A stretch of DNA of 64,000 nucleotides from an uncultured Porphyromonadaceae bacterium (GCA_900547825.1 URII01000005.1:1-64000); one strand, 5' to 3'. Counted from the first letter of the stretch, positions 16,119-25,642 are shown. The notes: generated from the sequence alone by a model not told the origin. Translations and numbers: made by a program.

Positions 16119-16919
16119 CTATTGTTGCTGCGACATGGCTGGTGTTATGCCGAAAAATGAGCAGGCGTTTGCAGTGGTAATCCGCTCTATACATCCGTTA
16201 TCTTTTCCTAATGCGGTGGCTATATGTGAGGCTGTGGCTACAAGGTAGCTGCTCTCATTGCGCTTTCCACGGTATGGCACCGGCGCCAGATAGGGTGAAT
16301 CCGTTTCAAGCAATATTCTTTCAAGCCCTATATGAGGCAGCACCTCGCGTAGTTTCGAGTTTTTGAAAGTGACTATGCCGTTGATCCCGAAATAGAAATC
16401 GCCGAGCGAGCGGATATCGGCCACATCTTCCACTGTTCCTCCAAAACTATGAAAAACGGCTTTAAGACGCGATGTGTCCAGTTTGCCGAACACATCAAGC
16501 ACATCCTTTAATCCTTCGCGGCAGTGTATGATTACGGGAAGTTCCAGATCTATGGCCCAACGGCATTGTGTGAGCAACGCATCAATCTGTTGCTTCCGGA
16601 ACGTGCTGTCCCAATAAAGATCCATGCCTATTTCTCCCACCGCCACATATTCAGAACCGTCGATACCGGAAAATTCCCGCTCTATCTCGCCGAGTATGCG
16701 GATGTAATCTTTTTTCACCTCGGTAGGATGCAGCCCCATAGCCATAGAGGTGACTTCCGGGAACATGGAATGCAGATTCTTCTGAGTTGCTATGGTAGAG
16801 AGATCCACATTTGGAAATATCATGTGGCCTACACCGGCCTCCAAAGCCCGGCGTACCATTGAGGGGCCTTCGCCCTCCATTTCGGGAAGATAAAGATGGG
16901 TATGGGTATCTATCAGCAT
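16119..16919 (-). CDS. tatD: TatD family metal-dependent hydrolase
   Basis: 266-aa cytoplasmic TIM-barrel hydrolase of the TatD/YcfH family, usually a DNA 3'-exonuclease or D-aminoacyl-tRNA/DNA processing enzyme. Metal-binding HxH is at H6/H8 (DTHTHLY). Other motifs are EIGMDLYWD (conserved Glu), PVIIHCREG, AVFHSFGG and the C-terminal LLETDSPYLAPVPYRGKRN. It lies 6 bp downstream of the polyprenyl synthetase gene and is probably co-transcribed with it. Confidence 0.93.
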   Translation of the reverse strand: MLIDTHTHLYLPEMEGEGPSMVRRALEAGVGHMIFPNVDLSTIATQKNLHSMFPEVTSMAMGLHPTEVKKDYIRILGEIEREFSGIDGSEYVAVGEIGMDLYWDSTFRKQQIDALLTQCRWAIDLELPVIIHCREGLKDVLDVFGKLDTSRLKAVFHSFGGTVEDVADIRSLGDFYFGINGIVTFKNSKLREVLPHIGLERILLETDSPYLAPVPYRGKRNESSYLVATASHIATALGKDNGCIERITTANACSFFGITPAMSQQQ

Positions 16920-16925
16920 AACAGG

Positions 16926-17894
16926 TCAGTGGGTGCGTGAGGTCGACTTCATGGCAAGCTCGGTGAAGAAACGCTTGTCGGCCTCGTCACGGAATTCGAT
17001 AGAGTCAAGTGCCGCCACTGCACAGGAGGCATACTTGTCGATAAGAGAATGGCACCGGCGGTCTAATCCGAGTGAATCGTATATGGCTTTGACCGCTGAT
17101 ATTTTTTCATCGCCATCGCAATGCCTGTCGGTGATGAGTTTGTGCAGCTGGCCTGACTTGTCTTCTTCCAGAGCCTTGATGAGCAGCCATGTCTTTTTGT
17201 CGTTAAGAATATCGCCCCCTATGTTCTTGCCGAACAGAAGAGGATCGCCGTAAGTGTCCAGATAATCGTCCTGAAGCTGAAATGCAAGGCCGAGGTTTAC
17301 TGCATAGCGGTCAAAGGCTTCAGTCACGGAATTGTCAACACCGGCCATTACGGCACCCATGCGGCATGCACAGGAGAGCAGAACGGCGGTCTTTAGCCGT
17401 ATCATTTCAATATATTCGCATTCCGTGACATCCAATCGCTGTTCGAAATCCATGTCATATTGCTGCCCCTCGTACACTTCAATGGCTGTTGTGTGGAAAA
17501 GCTCTAAGGCCTGCGGGGCTTTGTCACCTGCGTCCTTTGTCACAAGCATGGAGGCAAGTGTCAGCATAGCGTCACCGCTGAGTATGGCCGTGGAGTCATT
17601 CCATTTTTTGTGGACTGTGGGACGTCCGCGCCGCATGTCGGCCCGGTCCATTACATCGTCGTGGAGCAAGGTGAAGTTATGGAACATCTCTATCCCTATG
17701 GCCTGATTGATAACTTGTTCAGGTTTGGCGCCACAACTTATGGCCGCAGCTATGGCGAGTGCCGGGCGCAGCCGCTTGCCGCCTGATTCAAGAGTGTAGG
17801 ATATTGGAAGATAAAGGCCGGCCGGCTCCTTGTCAAGCGGAAGTGCGGCAATGGCACCTTCTATAATGTCCGGAATATTATATTTTTCGATCAT
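16926..17894 (-). CDS. Polyprenyl synthetase family protein (trans-prenyltransferase)
   Basis: 322-aa isoprenoid chain-elongation enzyme. The two aspartate-rich motifs are visible: first DDVMD in LLHDDVMDRADMRRGRPTVH, second DDYLD in FQLQDDYLDTYGD, each binding Mg-diphosphate. The GGKRLRPAL block near residue 34 is also present. Product chain length (farnesyl, geranylgeranyl or longer) cannot be fixed from the sequence. Expected to supply precursors of quinone or cell-wall lipid carriers. Preceded by its own -7 box; tatD follows in the same unit. Confidence 0.92.
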   Translation of the reverse strand: MIEKYNIPDIIEGAIAALPLDKEPAGLYLPISYTLESGGKRLRPALAIAAAISCGAKPEQVINQAIGIEMFHNFTLLHDDVMDRADMRRGRPTVHKKWNDSTAILSGDAMLTLASMLVTKDAGDKAPQALELFHTTAIEVYEGQQYDMDFEQRLDVTECEYIEMIRLKTAVLLSCACRMGAVMAGVDNSVTEAFDRYAVNLGLAFQLQDDYLDTYGDPLLFGKNIGGDILNDKKTWLLIKALEEDKSGQLHKLITDRHCDGDEKISAVKAIYDSLGLDRRCHSLIDKYASCAVAALDSIEFRDEADKRFFTELAMKSTSRTH

Positions 17895-17925
17895 GGTTTT
17901 AGGGTTATGCTTTAGTCGTTTTCCG

Positions 17926-17933
17926 CAAAGTTA
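17926..17933 (-). promoter_or_regulatory. -7 box of the polyprenyl synthetase gene
   Basis: TAACTTTG on the minus strand, 31 bp before the ATG. No TTG at the expected -33 distance was found. Confidence 0.45.
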
Positions 17934-17964
17934 ACCAAACCTACGGTATAAACGCTGAAATAAC

Positions 17965-18012
17965 ACAAAAAAATCAGCTTCTCCACTATATATTTTGTGG
18001 GAGAAGCTGATT
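17965..18012 (-). terminator. Rho-independent terminator of rpsO
   Basis: A 13-bp stem (AATCAGCTTCTCC at 17972-17984 with its complement at 18000-18012), followed on the minus strand by a run of seven T residues. It starts 36 bp after the rpsO stop. Confidence 0.85.
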
Positions 18013-18048
18013 GTGAGATGATGTAATCATCAAGCTCGACGCAAGGTC

Positions 18049-18324
18049 TTACTTTCTGATACCAAGCTCTTTGCGGGCAATGATAGCACGATAGCGGTTG
18101 ATGTCTTTCTTGATAAGGTAATCAAGAAGACGACGACGCTTGCCTACAAGCCCCTTAAGAGCACGCTGTGTCGTATAATCTTTGTGATTTGACTTGAGGT
18201 GTTCAGTCAAATGAGCGATACGGATAGAGAATAATGCTATCTGCGCTTCGGGTGAGCCGGTATCAGTCTTGCCCTGACCGTATGTCTCAAAGATTTTAAC
18301 TTTTTCGTCAGAATTTAAGTGCAT
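18049..18324 (-). CDS. rpsO: 30S ribosomal protein S15
   Basis: 91-aa small-subunit protein that binds the 16S rRNA central domain. The family core TGSPEAQIALFSIRIAHLTEHLK and KDYTTQRALKGLVGKRRRLLDYL is complete, ending in IIARKELGIRK. The start at 18324 (MHLNSDEKVKIF) is chosen over an upstream ATG at 18378, which would lie within the promoter. Monocistronic, with a good promoter upstream and a strong terminator downstream. Confidence 0.97.
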   Translation of the reverse strand: MHLNSDEKVKIFETYGQGKTDTGSPEAQIALFSIRIAHLTEHLKSNHKDYTTQRALKGLVGKRRRLLDYLIKKDINRYRAIIARKELGIRK

Positions 18325-18375
18325 TCTTTCGGAGTGGTTAATTTGGTTAATAATTGATTTGTTTAAACACGGGTG

Positions 18376-18406
18376 CAAAGTTAACTGTTTTTCCGTGATC
18401 TGACAA
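18376..18406 (-). promoter_or_regulatory. rpsO promoter
   Basis: Minus-strand TTG (18406-18404), 20-bp spacer, TAACTTTG (18383-18376). A textbook Bacteroidetes promoter. The -33 element sits at the edge of the terminator of pgk. Confidence 0.7.
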
Positions 18407-18408
18407 AT

Positions 18409-18445
18409 AAAGGCGGCATTTCTTTTGCTTGAAACACCGCCTTTT
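18409..18445 (-). terminator. Terminator downstream of pgk
   Basis: 8-bp GC-rich stem AAAGGCGG (18409-18416) with CCGCCTTT (18437-18444), followed on the minus strand by an A/T tract. It is about 30 bp after the pgk stop. Confidence 0.6.
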
Positions 18446-18473
18446 ATTGAGTTTTCTATGAATCAGTGCCGGA

Positions 18474-19721
18474 TCAGCCCTTTATTGCAGCTATTCCGGG
18501 AAGCACTTTGCCCTCGATAGCCTCAAGAAGTGCGCCACCGCCGGTAGATACGTATGAAACCTTGTCGGCCATGCCGAATTTGTTGACACAAGCCACGGAG
18601 TCACCGCCGCCTACAAGCGAGAACGCTCCATTGTTTGTTGCCTCCACAATAGCTTCGGCTATAGCGCGGGAACCTGCTGTGAAGTTGTCGAATTCAAACA
18701 CACCGGCAGGACCGTTCCAAAGAATGGTCTTTGCGCCTTTGATTGCATCGGCAAACATTTTCTGTGTCTCGGGACCGGCATCGAGACCTTCCCAGCCGTC
18801 GGGCACATTCATAACTGAAACCACCTGTGTATTGGCGTCGTTGCTGAAGCTGTCGGCGGCCACACAGTCGGTTCCGAGAATAAGGTTGACACCTTTCTCC
18901 TTGGCTTTTTTGATGATATCAAGAGCCAGATCAAGTTTGTCGTCCTCACATATCGAAAGACCTACTTTGCCACCCTGAGCCTTGGCGAATGTGTAAGTCA
19001 TGCCTCCGCAAAGGATCAGATTGTCCACTTTGTCCATGAGGTTCTCGATAATACCTATTTTGGTAGATACTTTCGAACCTCCCATTATAGCGGTAAACGG
19101 ACGCTTGATGTCGCTGAGGATATTGTCAACGGCCTTTACCTCTTTTTCCATGAGGTAACCGAGCATCTTGTCATCACTTGAGAAATAGTCGGCTATTACA
19201 GCTGTGGAGGCATGTTTGCGGTGAGCTGTTCCGAATGCGTCGTTTACATAAGCGTCAGCATATGATGCAAGTTTTTTGGCAAATGTTTTCTGACGTTCCT
19301 TCATCTCCTTTTTTGCATCATCATAGCCGGCATCGGTTTTCTCTATTCCCACAGGCTTGCCTTCCTCCTCGGGATAGAAACGGAGGTTCTCTAACAAGAG
19401 CACTTCACCGGGTTTGAGATTGGCGGCAGCCTCGTCGGCATTGGCGCAGTCATCGGCAAACTTGACCTCGCATCCCAAAGCTTTTGCCACATCGTCCTTG
19501 ATCTGGGCAAGTGAGAATTTGGGGTTGACTTTTCCTTTGGGCTTACCCATGTGCGACATTATTATAAGGCTGCCTCCGTCCTCAAGAATTTTCTTGAGTG
19601 TGGGGAGTGCGCCGCGGATGCGTGTATCGTCAGTTATCTTACCGTTTTCATCGAGGGGCACGTTGAAGTCAACGCGCACGATTGCCTTTTTGCCGGCAAA
19701 GTTGTAATTGTCAAGTGTCAT
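18474..19721 (-). CDS. pgk: Phosphoglycerate kinase
   Basis: Glycolytic enzyme transferring the acyl phosphate of 1,3-bisphosphoglycerate to ADP. 415 aa, full length. Visible: N-terminal substrate loop AIVRVDFNVPLDENG, SHMGKPKGK, LENLRFYPEEEGK, AFGTAHRKHAS, GGSKVSTKIG, WNGPAGVFEFDNF and the nucleotide-binding SLVGGGDSVA with SYVSTGGGALLE. Monocistronic with its own promoter in the gap after pyrF. Confidence 0.98.
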   Translation of the reverse strand: MTLDNYNFAGKKAIVRVDFNVPLDENGKITDDTRIRGALPTLKKILEDGGSLIIMSHMGKPKGKVNPKFSLAQIKDDVAKALGCEVKFADDCANADEAAANLKPGEVLLLENLRFYPEEEGKPVGIEKTDAGYDDAKKEMKERQKTFAKKLASYADAYVNDAFGTAHRKHASTAVIADYFSSDDKMLGYLMEKEVKAVDNILSDIKRPFTAIMGGSKVSTKIGIIENLMDKVDNLILCGGMTYTFAKAQGGKVGLSICEDDKLDLALDIIKKAKEKGVNLILGTDCVAADSFSNDANTQVVSVMNVPDGWEGLDAGPETQKMFADAIKGAKTILWNGPAGVFEFDNFTAGSRAIAEAIVEATNNGAFSLVGGGDSVACVNKFGMADKVSYVSTGGGALLEAIEGKVLPGIAAIKG

Positions 19722-19761
19722 TGGATATATATTAAAAAATTTGTGTTGTGATTACAGAGTG

Positions 19762-19792
19762 CAAAGTTAGCGATTTTGTGAATCCGAATCAA
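19762..19792 (-). promoter_or_regulatory. pgk promoter
   Basis: Minus-strand TTG (19792-19790), 20-bp spacer, TAACTTTG (19769-19762), about 41 bp before the pgk ATG. Confidence 0.7.
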
Positions 19793-19794
19793 AT

Positions 19795-20625
19795 TTACAG
19801 CACACCTCTATTCCGAAGTATAAGGGACATCTGGTCACGCAGCTCGCGTGCTTTTTCGGCTGCTACAGCAGCGAAATCCTCATCTTTTGACGCAAAGATA
19901 ATTCCGCGTGATGAATTGACAAGCAAACCACAGTCGTCCGTCATACCATAGCGGCACACTTCTTCAAGACTTCCGCCCTGTGCCCCTACGCCGGGAACAA
20001 GCAGGAAATGGTTCGGGGCCGCTTTGCGCACATCCTCGAAAAGTTTGCCCTGGGTGGCACCGACCACATACATCATTGCATCGTCACCGGCCCACTGCTG
20101 CGATGTTTCAAGAACCTGCTCGAAAAGACGCTTGCCGTCGGCAAGAGGAAGCATCTGGAAATCCGAGGATCCGGCATTGCTTGTGAGAGCAAGCAGAATT
20201 ACCCATTTCCCCTCGAAACCAAGGAACGGTGCCACGCTGTCCTTGCCCATATAAGGAGCCACCGTAATGGCGTCAACATCAAGATGTCCGAAAAAACTGC
20301 GCGCGTAAAGCTGTGAGGTATTGCCTATATCGCCACGTTTGGCATCGGCTATGATAAACTGGTCGGGGTATTTCTCCTTTATATATCTTACGGTCTTTTC
20401 CAATACCGTCCAGCCTTCGGTGCCTTCCGATTCGTAAAATGCCATGTTCGGTTTGTAGGCTACGCAATATGGCGCTGTTGCGTCTATAATGGCCTTGTTG
20501 AATTCCCACACAGGATTCTCGGATCCGAGAAGGCAATCAGGGATTTTTTTTATGTCGCTGTCTAATCCCACACAAAGGAATGATTCTTTGCGGCGGATGT
20601 TTTCTATGAGTTCCTGACGTTTCAT
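19795..20625 (-). CDS. pyrF: Orotidine-5'-phosphate decarboxylase
   Basis: 276-aa enzyme for the final step of UMP synthesis, of the longer (type 2) bacterial family. The N-terminal SFLCVGLDSDIKKIP and the catalytic DAKRGDIGNTS (Lys/Asp array) are present, along with APYMGKDSVAPFL, FLLVPGVGAQGG and VNSSRGIIFAS. It lies 22 bp after prfA and probably shares its transcript. Confidence 0.96.
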   Translation of the reverse strand: MKRQELIENIRRKESFLCVGLDSDIKKIPDCLLGSENPVWEFNKAIIDATAPYCVAYKPNMAFYESEGTEGWTVLEKTVRYIKEKYPDQFIIADAKRGDIGNTSQLYARSFFGHLDVDAITVAPYMGKDSVAPFLGFEGKWVILLALTSNAGSSDFQMLPLADGKRLFEQVLETSQQWAGDDAMMYVVGATQGKLFEDVRKAAPNHFLLVPGVGAQGGSLEEVCRYGMTDDCGLLVNSSRGIIFASKDEDFAAVAAEKARELRDQMSLILRNRGVL

Positions 20626-20647
20626 AATATCTATTGCTGCGTTTTAG

Positions 20648-21757
20648 TTATAGTTGCGATTCTTTCAGCTTCTCGGCATTTTCGGCTACAATGAGATGGT
20701 CGATGCAATCCTGAATATCGCCGTCCATAAATGCCTGAAGATTATAGACCGTGTAATTTATCCGGTGGTCGGTGATACGCCCCTGAGGATAATTATAGGT
20801 GCGTATCTTTGCCGAGCGGTCGCCGGTGGAAACCATTGTCTTGCGGCGTGATGCTATGTCATCGATGTATTTCTGATGTTCCTTGTCATAGATGAATGTA
20901 CGGAGGCGGCTCAGCGCACGTTCTTTGTTTTTGGGCTGGTCGCGGGTCTCGGTACATTCTATCAGAATCTCTTCGCTTACGCCGGTGTTCGGGTTCCGCC
21001 ACATGTAGCGTAGCCGCACACCACTCTCCACTTTATTCACATTCTGACCTCCGGCGCCGCCGCTTCGGAATGTATCCCATTTTATCTCACCTTCGTTGAT
21101 CTCTACATCGAAGGCTTCCGCTTCGGGAAGCACAGCCACGGTTGCAGCGGAAGTGTGTACGCGGCCCTGGGTTTCTGTAGCCGGAACACGTTGCACACGG
21201 TGTACGCCGCTCTCGTATTTTAAAGAGCCGTAAACGCTGTCGCCCGTAACAGCCATCACTATTTCCTTATATCCGCCGGCTGCACCTTCGCTATAGCTTG
21301 TAACAGCTATATTCCATCCCTTTGACTCGCAATATTTCATGTACATTTTGCACAGATCGCCGGCAAATATGGCGGCTTCATCTCCACCTGTGCCACCGCG
21401 GATTTCGAGTATGGCGTTTTTGGAGTCCTCAGGGTCTTCGGGAATAAGCAGGAGTTTTATTTCTTCCTCCATAGGGGGAATGGCAGTCGTGGCGGCATCG
21501 ATTTCCTCCCGAGCCATGGTTCGGAGTTCCTCATCCGTTTCTTCATCAAGTATCCGGCGCCCTTCGGCCACCGATTCGATAAGTGACCGATAGCGCCGTG
21601 TGGCCGTCACAAGACGTTCAAGGTCCTTATATTCCTTGGTGAGGCGAACGTAACGTTTCATATCACCGATTACATCGGGATCCGTAATCAAGGTGCCTAC
21701 TTCGGCAAAGCGTGCTTCTATGCCGTCAAGACGTGACAGCAGCGAGTTGTCGGCCAT
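20648..21757 (-). CDS. prfA: Peptide chain release factor 1
   Basis: 369-aa class I release factor reading UAA and UAG. The tripeptide anticodon region appears as RVPATETQGRVHTSAA (PAT in place of the common PxT variants), and the GGQ peptidyl-hydrolysis motif is intact (FRSGGAGGQNVNKVES). Length and domain order are normal. First gene of a prfA-pyrF unit. No clear TAnnTTTG was found upstream of the start. Confidence 0.97.
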   Translation of the reverse strand: MADNSLLSRLDGIEARFAEVGTLITDPDVIGDMKRYVRLTKEYKDLERLVTATRRYRSLIESVAEGRRILDEETDEELRTMAREEIDAATTAIPPMEEEIKLLLIPEDPEDSKNAILEIRGGTGGDEAAIFAGDLCKMYMKYCESKGWNIAVTSYSEGAAGGYKEIVMAVTGDSVYGSLKYESGVHRVQRVPATETQGRVHTSAATVAVLPEAEAFDVEINEGEIKWDTFRSGGAGGQNVNKVESGVRLRYMWRNPNTGVSEEILIECTETRDQPKNKERALSRLRTFIYDKEHQKYIDDIASRRKTMVSTGDRSAKIRTYNYPQGRITDHRINYTVYNLQAFMDGDIQDCIDHLIVAENAEKLKESQL

Positions 21758-21811
21758 AATTATGCAATCGAAGTTTTAATTCAGCGCGAAGGTACAAAAA
21801 AACTCCGTAAT

Positions 21812-21843
21812 TTTGGGCTGTTAACATGGATTTGTTAACTTTG
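21812..21843 (+). promoter_or_regulatory. Promoter of the sppA-lpxK-PNP-thiL operon
   Basis: TTTG (21812-21815), 20-bp spacer, TAACTTTG (21836-21843), 32 bp before the sppA ATG. Both elements match the Bacteroidetes consensus. Confidence 0.7.
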
Positions 21844-21875
21844 CATGAAATATGTAATACCTCAATACGCAAGAG

Positions 21876-23636
21876 ATGAAGAAATTTTTCTTAGCATTCT
21901 TAGGCACGATGGCTGCAATCTGGGCCACCATCCTTATCGCCACGTCCGGTATCGTTACAATGATAATTGCCGTGTCGGCCACAAAAGCCAACACAATAGA
22001 GGCTGATGTAAAGGAACATAGCATACTCCATCTTGTTCTTGATTCGGAAATAACCGAACGGGAGGCCACAATGTCATTGACCCAACTGCTTACGAACCCA
22101 GGTAATATAAACCTGCCGCTTTCATTGGAAACCATGGTGAAAGTTATTGAGCAGAGTGCCGAAGATGACAATATCGAAGGCCTGTTCATAGAATGTAAAG
22201 GTGCGTCGGGTGGCCTTGCCCAGGCCGAGGCCCTGATCAAGGCAATAAGAGTATTTAAAGAGAATGGGAAATGGGTGTATGCCTATTCCGACTACTATTC
22301 CCAGTATGAGTATTACATAGCATCTGCCGCTGACTCTCTGTTTCTCAATCCGGTAGGAATGGTGGATGTGCATGGTCTGCAATCCCAGATATTATATTTC
22401 AAGGATTTTTTTGAGAAAATAGGTGTTGACGTGGATATAATCCGGGTTGGTACCTACAAGAGCGCGGTAGAACCCTTTATGCTGTCAGGCATGAGTGAGG
22501 CGTCGCGTGAGCAGCAGCTCCACTATCTTAACCGGATATGGAGTAGTATGAGGGGATCTATAGCAAAGAACCGTAAGGTTACTCCTGAAAAAGTGAACAT
22601 GTGGGCCGATTCTCTGTCATTCCTTTCGAGCACTGATTTCTATCTTAAAAACAAATTGATAGATAAGGCTATTTACCGTCACACAATGGATAGTGTGTTG
22701 GCTGTGCTCACTGACCGTAAGGGAAAAGATCCCCGCTTTGTGAGTGTGTCGCAATATTCTACTAAGCTTACTAAAGCTGACAAATCCGACCGTCATATAG
22801 CGGTGCTCTATGCTGTCGGTGAAATAAAGGAGTCGGGCGACGACTGCATAGCCAGTGAAACGCTCACAGAAGATATTTTCGACCTTATGGACGATGACGA
22901 TGTGGCCGGTCTCGTTCTGCGTGTCAATTCACCCGGAGGAAGCGCATTCGCATCCGAGCAGATATGGGAGGCATTGCAGGAATTCAAACGGGTAACAGGC
23001 AAGCCGTTCTATGTGTCGATGGGCGATTATGCCGCATCGGGAGGTTACTATATATCATGCGGCGCAGATAAGATATATGCCGAACCGCTTACGCTTACCG
23101 GCTCGATAGGAATATATGGAATGGTGCCCAACGTATCCAAACTCATGAACGACAAGCTCGGCATACATATCGGAGAAGTGTCGACTGTGGGTGACGGCTT
23201 CCCTACCCTTCTGGAGCCTATGACCGATGCTCAGAAAAGAGCCTTTCAGGCAAGTGTGAACCGTGGCTATGCGTTGTTTACAAAACGCTGTGCCGAAGGG
23301 CGTCACATGCCACTTGACTCACTGTTGAAAATAGCTGAAGGGCGTGTATGGGACGGCACTTCGGCGTTGGAGCGTGGCCTTGTCGACAAACTCGGTGGCC
23401 TTGATCAGGCTGTAAAGGATATGGCTGCCGAACTGGATATGGATGCATCCGATGTCGTTTCATATCCGAACAAGGACGTAAAATGGTATGATGAGATACT
23501 TCGTGCTTCCGGCCAGATAGAAGCGGCCTGGACCCGTAATCAGCTTGGCGAGGCTTATCCGCTTTACCAACAGCTACAGAAAGTCAGAAGCATGTCGGGA
23601 ATAATGTGCCGGATGGAATTCGTGACCCTGCAATAA
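21876..23636 (+). CDS. sppA: Signal peptide peptidase SppA, 67K type
   Basis: 586-aa inner-membrane serine protease that degrades cleaved signal peptides. An N-terminal transmembrane segment (about residues 5-30) precedes two ClpP-like domains. The catalytic lysine lies in the first (VGTYKSAVEPFMLSGMSEASREQ), and the serine in the second (MGDYAASGGYYISCGADKIYAEP, followed by TGSIGIYGMVPN). Length fits the tandem-domain class. First gene of a four-gene plus-strand operon; lpxK follows after 27 bp. Confidence 0.95.
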   Translation: MKKFFLAFLGTMAAIWATILIATSGIVTMIIAVSATKANTIEADVKEHSILHLVLDSEITEREATMSLTQLLTNPGNINLPLSLETMVKVIEQSAEDDNIEGLFIECKGASGGLAQAEALIKAIRVFKENGKWVYAYSDYYSQYEYYIASAADSLFLNPVGMVDVHGLQSQILYFKDFFEKIGVDVDIIRVGTYKSAVEPFMLSGMSEASREQQLHYLNRIWSSMRGSIAKNRKVTPEKVNMWADSLSFLSSTDFYLKNKLIDKAIYRHTMDSVLAVLTDRKGKDPRFVSVSQYSTKLTKADKSDRHIAVLYAVGEIKESGDDCIASETLTEDIFDLMDDDDVAGLVLRVNSPGGSAFASEQIWEALQEFKRVTGKPFYVSMGDYAASGGYYISCGADKIYAEPLTLTGSIGIYGMVPNVSKLMNDKLGIHIGEVSTVGDGFPTLLEPMTDAQKRAFQASVNRGYALFTKRCAEGRHMPLDSLLKIAEGRVWDGTSALERGLVDKLGGLDQAVKDMAAELDMDASDVVSYPNKDVKWYDEILRASGQIEAAWTRNQLGEAYPLYQQLQKVRSMSGIMCRMEFVTLQ

Positions 23637-23663
23637 ATATCTGAAATAATATATCGGTACGCA

Positions 23664-24785
23664 ATGGCACGCAACAAGGTTCTGGCCAATCTCCTTCTCT
23701 ATCCCATATCGAAAGTGTATGGGATGGTGATGGCTGTGCGTAACCGTCTTTTCGAGATAGGTGTGCTGAAACAGCACAGTTTCGATGTGCCGGTGATTGT
23801 TGTGGGGAATATCTCTATGGGAGGTACCGGTAAGACTCCGCACACCGAATATCTTATAGACGCTCTCAGATTCAATTACCATATAGGCGTGCTGTCAAGG
23901 GGCTATAAACGACGGACTAAAGGATTCGTGCATGCCACACGCCGCTCCCGCCCGGAAGATATAGGCGATGAGCCGTATCAGATATTCCAGAAATATGGCG
24001 ATGACATAACCATAGCCGTGTGCGAGGATCGGGTGAAAGGTATAAACCAGCTGCTTGAAATAAACAGGAATATAAACCTTGTGCTTCTTGACGATGCTTT
24101 CCAGCACCGGTATGTGAAACCATCGGTGGCGGTGGTGCTGACGGAATTCAACCGGCCTGTGTTCTACGACAAGCTTTTGCCCTATGGCCGACTCCGGGAG
24201 CCGATGTCGGCTCTTAACCGTGCTGATATTGTTGTAGTGACCAAATGTCATGACGACATGAAACCGATGGAGTACCGCATATTCAAGGAAAACCTCAATC
24301 TGTTTCCATATCAGAAGCTGTTTTTCTCCAAATATGCTTACGGACACCTCGTGTCGGTGTTTCCAGAGAGCGTGACTTATATCCCCTATCTTGACTGGCT
24401 TACTAACGAGGATTCAATACTTGTAGTGTCGGGCGTGGCCAATCCCAGGCCGTTTGTAAGATACCTCAAGACATTCAAGGCCAAAGTCAAGGTGCTCAGA
24501 TTTCCTGACCACCACAATTTCACCCATAGCGACATGGAATTGATACGGCGTAAGTTCGACGAGCTTAACGGCAACCGCAAATTCATAATAACTACTGAAA
24601 AAGATGCTGTGAGGCTTAGCAACAATCCATATTTCCCGCATTCGGTAAAGTCATCTATTTTCTATGTGCCGATAAAGGTGGAATTTCTGCCGCAGGGTGA
24701 CGGTTCCATCGATGAATGTGTGGGCCAACTGTTGCGAAACACAAAATTTCTGAAAAAGAAAGATACGGAGTCTATTGACTCATGA
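23664..24785 (+). CDS. lpxK: Tetraacyldisaccharide 4'-kinase
   Basis: 373-aa membrane-associated kinase that phosphorylates the lipid A precursor at the 4' position. Visible: a hydrophobic N-terminus, Walker A variant GNISMGGTGKTPHTEYL, SRGYKRRTKGF, DEPYQI, and the LLDDAFQHR block (here VLLDDAFQHRYV) with downstream ITTEKDAVRL. The C-terminus overlaps an upstream alternative ATG of the PNP gene, showing tight coupling. Confidence 0.95.
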   Translation: MARNKVLANLLLYPISKVYGMVMAVRNRLFEIGVLKQHSFDVPVIVVGNISMGGTGKTPHTEYLIDALRFNYHIGVLSRGYKRRTKGFVHATRRSRPEDIGDEPYQIFQKYGDDITIAVCEDRVKGINQLLEINRNINLVLLDDAFQHRYVKPSVAVVLTEFNRPVFYDKLLPYGRLREPMSALNRADIVVVTKCHDDMKPMEYRIFKENLNLFPYQKLFFSKYAYGHLVSVFPESVTYIPYLDWLTNEDSILVVSGVANPRPFVRYLKTFKAKVKVLRFPDHHNFTHSDMELIRRKFDELNGNRKFIITTEKDAVRLSNNPYFPHSVKSSIFYVPIKVEFLPQGDGSIDECVGQLLRNTKFLKKKDTESIDS

Positions 24786-24817
24786 CTTATAAAACTCAAA
24801 TACAATCAACCCTTACT

Positions 24818-25630
24818 ATGCTGACCAAAATTAAAGAAACAGCCGATTTTTTACGTGCACATGTAACAGATCTTCCTGAAACAGCTATAATTCTCGGGTC
24901 CGGACTCGGTGACCTTGTAAACCATATTGAAAATCCGCAGTATTTCAAATATGCGGATATTCCCAATTTCCCGCTTTCAACGGTTGAAGGTCATTCCGGC
25001 AACCTTATATTCGGCTATCTGTGCGGCAAACGCATAATGGCTATGCAGGGACGCTTTCACTACTATGAAGGATATGGAATGAAAGAGGTGACTTTCCCTG
25101 TGAGAGTGATGCAGGCATTAGGTGTCAAGACACTTTTTGTATCCAATGCCGCCGGAGGCATGAACAAGGAGTTCAAAGTAGGCGATGTGATGATAATCAC
25201 AGATCATATAAATCTTTTTCCCGAAAATCCGCTGAGAGGAAAGAATTATAGTGAACTCGGTACCCGCTTCCCGGCTATGACGGAGGCTTATGATAAGAAG
25301 CTTGTGGCGTTGGCCGACAAGGTAGCGTCGGAAAAAGATGTGCGGGTGATGCACGGAGTATATGTAGGCACTACAGGCCCTACATTCGAAACTCCCGCTG
25401 AATATGAATATTTCCGGATAATAGGCGGTGATGCTGTAGGTATGTCGACTGTGCCTGAAGTGATAGTTGCCGCACATGCGGGAATAAGAGTGTTCGGCCT
25501 TTCTGTCATTACAGATCTCGGAGGAAAAGATATAACTGATGTACCAACCCACGAGGAGGTACAGCAGGCGGCAGTCAAGGCACAGCCCAAGATGCTTGAA
25601 ATCATCAAAGGAATGCTTGCCGCGTTATAA
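24818..25630 (+). CDS. Purine nucleoside phosphorylase, trimeric type
   Basis: About 270-aa enzyme cleaving purine nucleosides with phosphate. Family motifs: ILGSGLGDL, VEGHSGNLIFG, GRFHYYEGYGMKEVTFPVRVM, SNAAGGMN, and VYVGTTGPTFETPAEYEYFRIIGGDAVGMSTVPEVIVA. The start at 24818 (MLTKIKETADFL) matches where the family normally begins; an upstream ATG at 24782 overlapping the lpxK stop is the alternative. Third gene of the operon; thiL follows 12 bp later. Confidence 0.94.
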   Translation: MLTKIKETADFLRAHVTDLPETAIILGSGLGDLVNHIENPQYFKYADIPNFPLSTVEGHSGNLIFGYLCGKRIMAMQGRFHYYEGYGMKEVTFPVRVMQALGVKTLFVSNAAGGMNKEFKVGDVMIITDHINLFPENPLRGKNYSELGTRFPAMTEAYDKKLVALADKVASEKDVRVMHGVYVGTTGPTFETPAEYEYFRIIGGDAVGMSTVPEVIVAAHAGIRVFGLSVITDLGGKDITDVPTHEEVQQAAVKAQPKMLEIIKGMLAAL

Positions 25631-25642
25631 ATTTAAGAAATT

